Source: Bacillota bacterium
GTDB taxonomy: Bacteria > Bacillota > Dethiobacteria > DTU022 > UBA8154
Reading direction: 5' to 3'
Length of the DNA: 40,618 nt
Assembly (NCBI GenBank): GCA_012728375.1
Contig: JAAYFF010000068.1
Location: 1 to 40,618, forward strand
The notes below the pieces were generated by a model. That model saw only the letters and a program-made list of their open reading frames with translations, made no database searches and was not told the origin of the DNA. The position numbers and the translations under genes are program-made. Positions 23,835 to 32,268 of this stretch are shown here, piece after piece (positions within the stretch are counted from its first letter, which is position 1; every line of letters begins with the position of its first letter).

Positions 23835-24860
23835 GTGGCCTGGTCAGCAGATATGGGGATCGACCTCGGTACGGCAACGATACTGGTTTATTTAAAAGGC
23901 AAGGGGATTGTGCTGAATGAACCTTCGGTAGTAGCAATTGATTATCAGGAAAGGAAAGTTCTGGCCGTTGGAGAACTTGCCCAAAAGATGCTCGGGCGCA
24001 CCCCGGGTAACATTATTGCCATCCGTCCCCTGCGTGAAGGGGTTATCGCTGATTTTGACGTTACAGAAGTTATGCTTAAGCATTTTATATACAAGGTCTG
24101 TAAAAAACGGCGCATCTTCAGACCTCGTGTTGTGGTCTGCATTCCCGTGGAAACCACCGCGGTAGAAAAGAGAGCGGTTATTGAAGCTGTGACGCGCACC
24201 GGTGCCAGGGAAGCCTATCTCATTGAGGAACCCCGTGCTGCTGCGCTGGGAGCCGGACTGGAGATTTTTCAGCCGAGCGGGAGCATGGTTGTTGATATTG
24301 GCGGAGGGACTACGGATATTGCCGTAATCTCCATGGGGGAGACGGTGGTCTCCTGCAGCGTCAGGGTTGGAGGGGACAAGTTGGATGAAGCTATTGTCCG
24401 CTACATGAAGAAGGAGCATAGCCTCCTTATCGGTGAGCGTTCCGCGGAAAGGCTGAAAATTGAAATCGGTTCTGCCTTGAAAGGGGAACGTTCCCTTAAA
24501 ATGGAAATCAGGGGGCGCGACCTAATTAACGGTTTGCCCCGCTCCCTGGAGGTTTCTACAGAGCAGGTGGTTGAAGCTATCAGCGAAACCCTCTGGGTTA
24601 TTGTCCAGGGCGTTCGCCAGGTGCTGGAAAAAACTCCGCCCGAGCTGGCCGGCGATATTATTGAAAAGGGTATTGTGCTTACCGGAGGAGGAGCCATGCT
24701 GGACGGGCTGTACAAACTTATTGCCCAACATACAGGCGTCCCCACCTACCTGGCTGAAGACCCTATCGGGAGTGTAGCCAAGGGAACCGGCCTGGTCCTG
24801 GAAAACCTGGATCGCCTGGCCGACAGCCTTATATCAAACAGGAACATTACTCCGGCTTAA
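23835..24860 (+). CDS. mbl: MreB-like rod-shape-determining actin homologue (Mbl)
   Basis: 341 residues from GTG 23835 (GAGGTG eight bases upstream), giving the family-like opening MAWSADMGIDLGT; ATG 23808 would add nine basic residues and overlaps the ribosome site. Actin-fold nucleotide motifs: phosphate-1 GIDLGTATILVY, connect-1 VVVCIPVETTAVEKRAV, phosphate-2 VVDIGGGTTDIAVIS, adenosine motif IVLTGGGAMLDGL. It forms membrane-bound filaments guiding lateral wall synthesis. Gene order after spoIIID matches Bacillus mbl. Confidence 0.94.
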   Translation: MAWSADMGIDLGTATILVYLKGKGIVLNEPSVVAIDYQERKVLAVGELAQKMLGRTPGNIIAIRPLREGVIADFDVTEVMLKHFIYKVCKKRRIFRPRVVVCIPVETTAVEKRAVIEAVTRTGAREAYLIEEPRAAALGAGLEIFQPSGSMVVDIGGGTTDIAVISMGETVVSCSVRVGGDKLDEAIVRYMKKEHSLLIGERSAERLKIEIGSALKGERSLKMEIRGRDLINGLPRSLEVSTEQVVEAISETLWVIVQGVRQVLEKTPPELAGDIIEKGIVLTGGGAMLDGLYKLIAQHTGVPTYLAEDPIGSVAKGTGLVLENLDRLADSLISNRNITPA

Positions 24861-24881
24861 AGAAAGCATAAGTGAAACTGC

Positions 24882-24953
24882 GGGGACGGTTCGAGCGTCT
24901 CCGCACCTTAGAAAGCGCACCGTAGGAAGTGGGAAGACGATGGAACCGTCCCC
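24882..24953. repeat. GGGGACGGTTC inverted repeat, REP-like element
   Basis: GGGGACGGTTC (24882-24892) and its exact complement GAACCGTCCCC (24943-24953) flank 50 bases. This motif is familiar as an interspersed intergenic repeat in Clostridia. It lies between mbl and the PHP gene, where it could also act as an mRNA hairpin. Confidence 0.55.
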
Positions 24954-24979
24954 TGCTTCGCTGTATGGGTTGGCTAAAG

Positions 24980-26038
24980 ATGAATAAATATGAATACGTA
25001 GGACATTTGCATATTCATTCCAGTCTTTCGGATGGAAGCGGTTCCATACGGGAGATTGCCCGGGCAGGGCGGGAGGCGGGATTGGATTTTATTGCCGTCA
25101 CCGATCACAACACCCTGGCCGGTAAAGAGACGGGTTTTGAGGGCTGGCAGGACGGTATCCTGGTTCTCGTGGGCGTTGAGTTGGGCTATAAGAAAAATCA
25201 CTATATTGCCTTCGGGGTGGATAAGCCAATTTCAGCAGACGACAGCGACCCCCAAAAAACAATCGACGCCGTCAACGCCCAGGGAGGCTTCGGCTATCTC
25301 GCTCACCCGGGTGAAAAGCCCAACCCTGCGTTTCTCGGGGGCAGCTTCTATGCATGGGACAGTTGGGATGTTGAGGGTTTTACCGGGCTTGAAATCTGGA
25401 ACTTTAGTTCAATTTGGAGGGAGGCATACCGCAACAAACTTGCAGCCCTCTTTTGGTATTTTGTTGATCGCCATCGCGGCGCGCGCTATCCGGAACCGGA
25501 AACTCTGAAAAAATGGGATCTCCTTGCCGCCAAGAGGCCGGTGGTGGCCTTCGGCGGGACTGATGCACATGCTTTTCCGGTTAATTTAGGTATTTTAAAG
25601 TTTTCTTTGTTTGCCTACAATTTCCTTTTCCGCACCGTTAATACCCATTTGCTTTTGGATGAAGAACTCAGCCGGCAGTCCGGCAGGGCGCTGGAGCAAG
25701 TGCTGGAGACGCTGCGCAGGGGGCGATTTTTTATCGGCAGCGACCATCTTTCCCCGGCCCGGGGATTTCGTTTTGATGCTTTCAGCGGGGAGGAAAAGAG
25801 CGCGGGCATGGGCGACCGGATGCCCTTTGCCCCCAATACGGTGTTGCACGTTGTCTCCCCCTCCAGGCGCGGACTGGTGCGAATTCTCTGCAACGGAAAG
25901 GTCGTTTGTGAGAGCCGGCAGAAGGCCGTAGCTTTTAAGGTCCTGCAGCCGGGAGTATTCCGAGTGGAGGTTTACTGGCGCCCGCGGCTGGGAAAGCCCG
26001 TTCCCTGGATCTACAGCAATCCCATTTACTTTTATTAA
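24980..26038 (+). CDS. PHP-domain metal-dependent phosphoesterase
   Basis: 352 residues from ATG 24980; in-frame starts at 24965 (ATG) and 24929 (GTG) exist, but the latter falls inside an inverted repeat, and no start has a good ribosome site. The PHP metal motifs are clear: GHLHIHSSLSDG (H9, H11, H13), FIAVTDHNT, GGFGYLAHPG, and GGTDAHAF. A C-terminal ~90 residues (from about FRFDAFSGEEKSAGMGD) form a beta-rich appendage. PHP enzymes hydrolyse phosphoesters with two or three metals; relatives act on PAP, nucleotides or histidinol-phosphate. Substrate unknown. No signal peptide. Gaps of ~95-120 bases on both sides suggest its own expression. Confidence 0.83.
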   Translation: MNKYEYVGHLHIHSSLSDGSGSIREIARAGREAGLDFIAVTDHNTLAGKETGFEGWQDGILVLVGVELGYKKNHYIAFGVDKPISADDSDPQKTIDAVNAQGGFGYLAHPGEKPNPAFLGGSFYAWDSWDVEGFTGLEIWNFSSIWREAYRNKLAALFWYFVDRHRGARYPEPETLKKWDLLAAKRPVVAFGGTDAHAFPVNLGILKFSLFAYNFLFRTVNTHLLLDEELSRQSGRALEQVLETLRRGRFFIGSDHLSPARGFRFDAFSGEEKSAGMGDRMPFAPNTVLHVVSPSRRGLVRILCNGKVVCESRQKAVAFKVLQPGVFRVEVYWRPRLGKPVPWIYSNPIYFY

Positions 26039-26134
26039 ATTTTCTTAATGACGTAACCAAAATTGTTTTGTCCCGTCTTATAAAAAGGACACAAGATTTT
26101 TTAGTTTTTCAACCTGGAAAGGCAGGAATAGATC

Positions 26135-27196
26135 ATGCATTTTTTTACACCGGCCGCGGCTTTTTTTCTGGCCCTTGCCCTAACACCGTTGATGCGGCGC
26201 CTTGCTTTTCGGTATGGCGTCCTCGATTACCCCGACCAGCGCAAGATCCATGGACAGGCCATGCCTTTGCTGGGGGGTGTCGCCGTTTATCTGGCTTTCT
26301 GGCTTGTCGCGGGGCTTGCCCTCTTTTACCTGCAGGGAAACGGGCGTTTCTGGGGCCTTTTTTTGGGCAGCACGCTCATTCTGGCCTTGGGCCTGTACGA
26401 CGATATCCGGGGGCTTTCCTATCGGGCAAAGTTTGCCGGACAGTTCGCTGCAGCCCTCATCTTGCTGGCTTTTAATATTAAAATTGAATTTATTACCTTC
26501 CCTTTTCAAAGCATGGTTTTTTTGGGAATATTTGTTGTTCCCCTGACCCTGATCTGGGTTGTGGGCGTTACCAATGCCGTCAATCTAATTGACGGAGTGG
26601 ACGGGCTCGCCGCGGGCGTTTCAGCTATCGCCGCCATAGTTATGGTTGCCTACACCTGGGGTGAGTTTCCCCTGCTCTCTATCCTTTGCTTGATTCTGGC
26701 CGGCGCTGCCCTGGGGTTTCTGCCCCTTAATTTTCCACCGGCGCGCATTTTCCTGGGCGATACGGGGAGCCTTTTTCTGGGCTTTATGCTGGCAGGATTT
26801 TCCATTATGGGCGCTACCAAGCAGATTACCCTTACCACGCTGTTTATCCCCATGCTGATCCTCGGCCTGCCCATTACCGACACCTTTTATGTTATGTGGC
26901 GCCGCCTCAAGAGCGGACGTCCCATTTTCCAGGCTGACCGGGGCCATATCCATCACAAGCTTCTGGGGCTGGGGCTTACTCCCCGGCAGACGACAATCGC
27001 CCTCTACCTCATCAGCCTATATTTCGGCGGAGCGGCTATCTTTTTTCACCAGTTCACGAGGCCGGCGGTTTTATGTTTTATCCCGGTAACCTTTTTCCTT
27101 TTTCTGCTGGGGCTTAAGCATGTGGATGCCCTTACCGTTTTTCAGCGGAATGCAGAGGGGTTCTCCAACCGGTCCCGGCAGCAAAGAAAAGGATGA
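26135..27196 (+). CDS. Undecaprenyl-phosphate GlcNAc-1-phosphate transferase (WecA/TagO/MraY family)
   Basis: 353 residues, about ten membrane spans. ATG 26135. Family residues: KIHGQAMPLLGG, LYDDIRGLSY (Asp pair), NAVNLIDGVDGLAAG, FLGDTGSLFLGF, and the WecA/TagO-specific loop DRGHIHHKLLGLGL, which separates this branch from MraY. It loads a sugar-1-phosphate, usually GlcNAc-1-P, onto undecaprenyl phosphate at the inner face of the membrane, starting a teichoic acid, teichuronic acid or other wall polymer. Eighteen bases upstream of the UDP-GlcNAc 2-epimerase; the two would feed the same polymer. Confidence 0.93.
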   Translation: MHFFTPAAAFFLALALTPLMRRLAFRYGVLDYPDQRKIHGQAMPLLGGVAVYLAFWLVAGLALFYLQGNGRFWGLFLGSTLILALGLYDDIRGLSYRAKFAGQFAAALILLAFNIKIEFITFPFQSMVFLGIFVVPLTLIWVVGVTNAVNLIDGVDGLAAGVSAIAAIVMVAYTWGEFPLLSILCLILAGAALGFLPLNFPPARIFLGDTGSLFLGFMLAGFSIMGATKQITLTTLFIPMLILGLPITDTFYVMWRRLKSGRPIFQADRGHIHHKLLGLGLTPRQTTIALYLISLYFGGAAIFFHQFTRPAVLCFIPVTFFLFLLGLKHVDALTVFQRNAEGFSNRSRQQRKG

Positions 27197-27214
27197 AAAT
27201 AATAGGAGGATGAT

Positions 27215-28390
27215 TTGCAGCTTATGACTTCAATAAAAGTACTGAGCATTGTCGGTACAAGGCCGGAGGCCGTAAAAATGGCCCCGCTGGTCCGACTTTT
27301 GCAGGAAACCGGGGAAATTGAGTCCGTTCTATGCCTGACAGCACAGCACCGGGAGATGCTCGACCAGGTGCTTTCTCTTTTTCAGCTGGAACCCCATTAT
27401 GACCTGGATATTATGAAGGAGGGCCAGAGCCTGACCCATATTACGGTGCGGGCGTTGGAAGGCCTGGAGAAGGTTCTGCAGGCGGAAAAGCCGGATTTCG
27501 TCCTGGTGCAGGGGGATACCACCACTACTGTTGCCGGGTCCCTGGCCGCGTTTTATCAAAAAATTCCTGTGGGCCATGTGGAGGCGGGATTGCGCACGGG
27601 AGAGCGGTATGCGCCCTTTCCCGAGGAGATCAACAGGCGCCTGAACAGCGTTATGGCGCAGCTTCACTTTGCTCCCACCAGCCTGGCAAGGGAAAACCTC
27701 CTGCGGGAGGGGATTGATCCGGGAACCATTTTTCTTACCGGAAACACCGTTATCGATGCCTTGCAGACCACTGTGCAGCCTGCTTTCAGCTTTGCCGATC
27801 CCATACTGCAAAAGCTGGACTTTTCCCGTTACCGGATCCTGCTGGTGGAAGCCCACAGGCGTGAAAACCTGGGAGCGCCCATGGAATCCATTGCTCTGGC
27901 TCTGCGGGACTTGCTGGAGGCTTTTCCCGATACCTTTCTTGTCTTTCCGGTGCACAAAAATCCGGAGGTGCGCCGGGTTGTGTTCCATGTTTTGCAGGAT
28001 CACCCGCGGGTGCTCTTACTGGAACCCCTGGACACTTTCTCCTTCCATAATTTAATGGCCCGTTCTTACCTTATCCTGACAGATTCGGGGGGGATTCAGG
28101 AGGAAGCTCCTTCCCTGGGCAGGCCCGTTCTCGTTCTCAGGCGCGTCACGGAGCGTCCCGAAGCCCTGGAGGCGGGAACTGCTCTGCTGGCAGGCACCGG
28201 GAGGCAGGAGATCGTTTCCATGGCCTCACGCCTCTTGAGGGAGAAAGCAGCCTACGAAGCCATGGCCCGCGCCGCCAATCCCTACGGCGACGGCCGGGCT
28301 TCCCGGCGCATTTGCGAGGCAATTCTTTACTATTTCGGCTTGCGTCCGGCCCCGCCGGAACCCTTTGAGCCGCCTGTCAGCCGGAACTAA
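27215..28390 (+). CDS. wecB: UDP-N-acetylglucosamine 2-epimerase (non-hydrolysing)
   Basis: 391 residues from TTG 27215 (AGGAGGA about 5 bases upstream; ATG 27224 is the alternative). GT-B fold with all family blocks: GTRPEAVKMAPL, QHREMLDQVL, VQGDTTTTVAGSLAAFY, HVEAGLRTGERYAPFPEEINRR, EAHRRENLG, TDSGGIQEEAPSLGRPVLVLR. It makes UDP-ManNAc from UDP-GlcNAc in the cytoplasm (also named mnaA in Gram-positives). ManNAc is the second sugar of many wall-polymer linkage units, so it fits the transferase upstream. It heads into the DUF5693 cassette. Confidence 0.95.
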   Translation: MQLMTSIKVLSIVGTRPEAVKMAPLVRLLQETGEIESVLCLTAQHREMLDQVLSLFQLEPHYDLDIMKEGQSLTHITVRALEGLEKVLQAEKPDFVLVQGDTTTTVAGSLAAFYQKIPVGHVEAGLRTGERYAPFPEEINRRLNSVMAQLHFAPTSLARENLLREGIDPGTIFLTGNTVIDALQTTVQPAFSFADPILQKLDFSRYRILLVEAHRRENLGAPMESIALALRDLLEAFPDTFLVFPVHKNPEVRRVVFHVLQDHPRVLLLEPLDTFSFHNLMARSYLILTDSGGIQEEAPSLGRPVLVLRRVTERPEALEAGTALLAGTGRQEIVSMASRLLREKAAYEAMARAANPYGDGRASRRICEAILYYFGLRPAPPEPFEPPVSRN

Positions 28391-28456
28391 ACCGCAAATT
28401 GTAAATGAGGCACAATATCAGGGACAACCGGAGCGAAGCGGAGTGAATGGCGAACA

Positions 28457-30490
28457 TTGAAAAAACAAACGATGGTTATATTTTTAAGTGCCATTATTTT
28501 ACTCGGCCTTGTCGTGGCGCTGGGCGAGGCCTGGAACCGCGTGCAAGTGGAGGCGGGCAACCTGCACACGGAGATTCTCGTGGAGTACGGAGAGTTTGTG
28601 GAGCAGGTTAACCGCCACAGCATGGGGCGCTTTAGCGTTGAAGAGGCCTTGGCAGCCTTCAAGGCAAGCGGAATCGGAGGGGTGCTCTTTAAAGAGCAGT
28701 CCCTGGATGATCTGGCCCGGGGGGGACAGCTGCAGGTCTTTAGGGGTGCACAGCTTCTGGCCGCCTCCAAAAGCGGCCGTTTGAACGATTACCTGCCGGG
28801 GTTTGCCGCTCTGGACTCTTTTAATCCCTATCACCTTTACGTGGAGATTCCGGAGCCGGCCCTCTGGGAACGGGTTTCCTTCCACCTAAGGAGCAAGGTC
28901 CCGGGGACAATTATCCATCAAGAACCGAAAGGGCCTGAAGGCGCGTCAGGGAACGCTGCCCCTTCCTGTGGGGGGATCCTTTCCGTCCCGCTGGAGGAGG
29001 AAATGCTTAGCGAGGTAGGGGTCGGCTTTCCCAGGGCAGAGATGGAAAGCGTCCTTGCCATGGGCATGAATATCTATTTGCAAATATACGGCTGGCCCGG
29101 GGACGAGCAAAGCATTCCGGAGGTTTTCGGGGATTTTCAAGAGCTTCCGGGAGTGAGGGGAATTCTTTTTTTGGGCGCCAATCTGCCCGGTTTCCCGGGG
29201 CACACGGCTCTTGCCGCCTCTGAGGTTGACCGTCTCGGCGTTCCGGTGGTAACCATCGATCTTTTCGAGCTGCAGCGCAGGCCCCTTCTTTCTCTGGTGC
29301 GCTCCTCGGCCAAAAAAGAGGTAATCCGGCTTCACGCCATCCCCCAGGAAGAACGGGACCTCCTTTCCAGGGAACGGGCGCTGTCCCGCTACCATTTGGC
29401 TGTAACTGAGCGCAACATTCGCCTTTTGCTGATCCGCTACGGGGGGAAGAATCTTTATGGCCTGCCGTGGCTGGAGGAAAATACCGGGTTTGTTGCCGAT
29501 TTACGGGAAGGACTGGCCGCGGCCGGACATCCTGTGGGAACGGTTCTCCCTTATAAGAGCAGCGATTTTTCCTTTTCCAGGGCTAAAATATTTTTCATCA
29601 GCGCCGGTATTTTGGCCGCCGGAGTTTTGCTTCTCTTCAGGGCAGGGATGCAGGTAGCAGGCCTTTTGCTGGGGGCTGCCGGACTGGTGCTGGTGGGGTT
29701 TTTACTGGTAGCGGGGGGCAAGATTATGGGCATGGAGGGCATTGACCTGGCCCGCAAGGGGATGGCCCTGGCCGCCGGTATTATTTTCCCCCTGTTGGGG
29801 TTGTCCCTTTACAAATGCCGCTTCGGGGGAAAATCGCTGCTAAAGGCCCTTTATAGCCTGCTGGCCATTTCCGCTGTTTCCCTGGCAGGCGCGTTGCTTT
29901 CAGCCGGCCTGCTGGCGGAGATGACCTACATGGTCAAGCTGGACCAGGTCCAGGGTATTAGACTGGCGCTCCTTTTACCCCTGCCCCTGGCCTGGCTGTT
30001 GTTGATTGCCGGGGATGAAACATCCCTTCGAGGTATGGCCCGTAAATTTAGGGAGCTTTGGGATCGCCCCCTGTTTGCAGGTACAGCGGTTCTTGTCCTC
30101 CTGCTCCTTGCGGCAGCTGCCGTGGTCCTGATCCGCTCGGGGAACGAATCCCCTCTTGTCACGGAACTGGAACTGCGCGCCCGCTCTTTTTTGGGAGAGC
30201 TTCTGACGGTGCGCCCCCGGACGAAGGAATTTCTTTTCGGTCATCCTTTTTTGCTGGCCGCGCTTTACTGGGGATTAGGTAGCAGGCTCGGCATGTTGGC
30301 CGCGATCATGGGGATGGTCGGCCAGGTCTCTCTGGTCAACACTTTTTACCATCTGCACACCCCTCTGACCATATCCCTTTTGCGGACTGGCGGCGGCCTT
30401 GCCCTGGGAATTATCCTGGGCGTTGTTTTGGCTCTGGCTCCCAAAATATTGTGCAGGATTTGGGAGCGCCTGCCCGCGCGCGGGGAGTGA
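28457..30490 (+). CDS. DUF5693 family polytopic membrane protein, paralog A
   Basis: 677 residues from TTG 28457; the ribosome site is weak, and ATG 28472 is an alternative. N-terminal anchor (~5-24), an extracytoplasmic domain of ~340 residues, then 8-9 membrane spans from ~375 to the end. The outer domain alternates helices and short strands (FSVEEALAAFKASGIGGVLF, VPVVTIDLFEL, NIRLLLIRY), reminiscent of a TIM barrel, but no catalytic residues are recognised. The C-terminus has VRPRTKEFLFGHPFL and SLVNTFYHLHTPL, shared with paralog B at 33633. DUF5693 genes tend to lie beside wall-polysaccharide and CsaB-type genes in Clostridia; function unknown. A transport or polymer-modifying role is inference. 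Confidence 0.8.
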   Translation: MKKQTMVIFLSAIILLGLVVALGEAWNRVQVEAGNLHTEILVEYGEFVEQVNRHSMGRFSVEEALAAFKASGIGGVLFKEQSLDDLARGGQLQVFRGAQLLAASKSGRLNDYLPGFAALDSFNPYHLYVEIPEPALWERVSFHLRSKVPGTIIHQEPKGPEGASGNAAPSCGGILSVPLEEEMLSEVGVGFPRAEMESVLAMGMNIYLQIYGWPGDEQSIPEVFGDFQELPGVRGILFLGANLPGFPGHTALAASEVDRLGVPVVTIDLFELQRRPLLSLVRSSAKKEVIRLHAIPQEERDLLSRERALSRYHLAVTERNIRLLLIRYGGKNLYGLPWLEENTGFVADLREGLAAAGHPVGTVLPYKSSDFSFSRAKIFFISAGILAAGVLLLFRAGMQVAGLLLGAAGLVLVGFLLVAGGKIMGMEGIDLARKGMALAAGIIFPLLGLSLYKCRFGGKSLLKALYSLLAISAVSLAGALLSAGLLAEMTYMVKLDQVQGIRLALLLPLPLAWLLLIAGDETSLRGMARKFRELWDRPLFAGTAVLVLLLLAAAAVVLIRSGNESPLVTELELRARSFLGELLTVRPRTKEFLFGHPFLLAALYWGLGSRLGMLAAIMGMVGQVSLVNTFYHLHTPLTISLLRTGGGLALGIILGVVLALAPKILCRIWERLPARGE

Positions 30491-30534
30491 GAAGAAGATG
30501 TTTTTACTATGGAAAAGAGTGAGAGAAATTTACC

Positions 30535-32151
30535 ATGGATATAAAAACATGTGTTAAACGGAAAAAGAAGATGTTTGGTAAAATGGGTATTTTTCGCCTT
30601 TCAGCATTGGTTCTTAGCGCCGCCGTTGTCTTTGGGACCGTTTTTTTCGCCCCTTTTCCCATGAATGCATCTTTCGGCGGCAACCTCCTGGGGTGCAGGG
30701 CCCTGGCTTCCGGCGGGGAAGTGTTTGCAGCCGGGCAGGAGGGGTCCGGCGTTGAGCGTCATAATCTTGCTCCAGGAGTGCTTTTTACCCTCTACCGGGG
30801 TTATAAAAATCTTGCCGGCGAGGATCTGCGGGTTTATGTTCTGGAGGTGGATCTGAACCGGCAGGATGTGGAGATCCTTCCCGTTGTGGCCGGTGACAGC
30901 CTGAGCGGAGCGGAGACGACGGCAGCTGCGGCAGCCCGCATGGGTGCAATTGCCGGCGTCAACGGCGGCTTTTATTACACGGAGGGGGGTAAGACCCTCC
31001 CTGTGGGGAACCTCATTATTGCCGGTGAGCCCTGGAGTATTTTGGACTACACGACAGCCTCGGCTGCTCTGTCCCGCTTTCCCGAAAAGGGAGGCAAGCT
31101 GGAGATGCTCACGGGGTATTTTGTCCCCCGGACAGAAGTGGCCTTCTCCGGAAAGAGCCTTCCCGTAACCACGATCAACAGCAGCTCCACAATCCCCGGA
31201 GTGCACCTTTTTACTCCCCGCTGGGGGGAGGCTGTGGAGGCTGCCGGAGGTTCCCTCCAGGTCGCGCTGAGCCCTGCCGGAGACAGCAGCTATACCGTGA
31301 CAGCAGCAGGGACCGGCAGAATGCTTATCCCTCCCCGCGGGCTGGTGCTGCGTTTTATCGGAAATCCCTGGAGCGCGGAAGGAGAGCTCCTCCGTCAAGG
31401 AGAGGCGGTTTCTTTAACTTTTACATATGACCAGGGTTACTGGGGTGAGATTGAACATTTAATTACCGCAGGCCCTCTTCTCGTTGAGGATGGAGAACCG
31501 GTATTCCAGGCCATACAGGAAGGTTTTACGGGCAGCGTCCTTCTCCCCAATCCCCGGACAGCTATGGGGGTTACAGCTGATAACAGAGCTTTGCTGGTTG
31601 TGGCCGAGCGCTCCGAAAAGGGCAGCCGGGTCGGACTGACATTGGAAGAGATGTCGCTGCTGATGACCGGCCTGGGCGCGGTCCGGGCCATAGGCCTGGA
31701 CGGCGGGGGTTCGAGCACATTTTATGCTGGTGGCCGGATTTGGAACAATGCCCGCAGTTCTCCCAGGGCAGTGGCCAACAGCCTCCTCGTTCTGACGGGG
31801 TTGAAGCTCTACCTGAACAACATCCGCATTTTTCCCGATGTTCCTCCCTATCTTGCCGAAGGAGGCAGAACCATGGTTCCCATCCGGGTGATCGTGGAGC
31901 ATCTCGGCGCGCAGGTGGAATGGAAAAGTGAAACGCAAACTGTTTTCATCAGCCGGGAAAATCGCATTGTCAAACTGAATATCGGCAGCAAAGAGGCAGA
32001 TGTGGACGGCGTCCCGGTTCTGCTGGAGGCACCCCCGGTCATCAAGTCCGGCCGCACCATGGTACCCTTGCGCTTTGTTGCGGAAAATTTGCAGTGCCGC
32101 GTGCACTGGGACGATCTTCGCCGCGCCGTGTACATTGCCGCTGACCGGTAA
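30535..32151 (+). CDS. Secreted phosphodiester glycosidase (NAGPA domain) with copper-amine-oxidase-N stalk
   Basis: 538 residues from ATG 30535. A signal/anchor segment (~20-45) is followed by a NAGPA-type domain (~105-420: GAIAGVNGGFYYTEGG, LLPNPRTAMGVTADNRALLVV, LDGGGSSTFYAGG near 388-397, SPRAVANSLLV). Members hydrolyse sugar phosphodiesters (the human uncovering enzyme; bacterial homologues act on wall or exopolymer). Residues ~430-538 are a stalk domain of two repeats, each with GRTMVP(I/L)R. Sits between two DUF5693 proteins and next to wall-linkage-unit enzymes, so a sugar-phosphate wall polymer is the likely substrate (inference). Confidence 0.88.
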   Translation: MDIKTCVKRKKKMFGKMGIFRLSALVLSAAVVFGTVFFAPFPMNASFGGNLLGCRALASGGEVFAAGQEGSGVERHNLAPGVLFTLYRGYKNLAGEDLRVYVLEVDLNRQDVEILPVVAGDSLSGAETTAAAAARMGAIAGVNGGFYYTEGGKTLPVGNLIIAGEPWSILDYTTASAALSRFPEKGGKLEMLTGYFVPRTEVAFSGKSLPVTTINSSSTIPGVHLFTPRWGEAVEAAGGSLQVALSPAGDSSYTVTAAGTGRMLIPPRGLVLRFIGNPWSAEGELLRQGEAVSLTFTYDQGYWGEIEHLITAGPLLVEDGEPVFQAIQEGFTGSVLLPNPRTAMGVTADNRALLVVAERSEKGSRVGLTLEEMSLLMTGLGAVRAIGLDGGGSSTFYAGGRIWNNARSSPRAVANSLLVLTGLKLYLNNIRIFPDVPPYLAEGGRTMVPIRVIVEHLGAQVEWKSETQTVFISRENRIVKLNIGSKEADVDGVPVLLEAPPVIKSGRTMVPLRFVAENLQCRVHWDDLRRAVYIAADR

Positions 32152-32268
32152 AAAAGAGAGCCGGCTGGAATATGCCTCTACAATGGTTGCTGATTTTAAG
32201 CGAACACTTTGTAAATGGAGTTTATGCAGTAGAGAATATATAAAAAGGGTTATCTTAAGGAGAAAGTT

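Noticed and set aside
26068-26100. Terminator after the PHP gene (TTGTCC with GGACACAA, then T-run)
   Set aside because: Only four contiguous pairs form before a two-base bulge; too weak.
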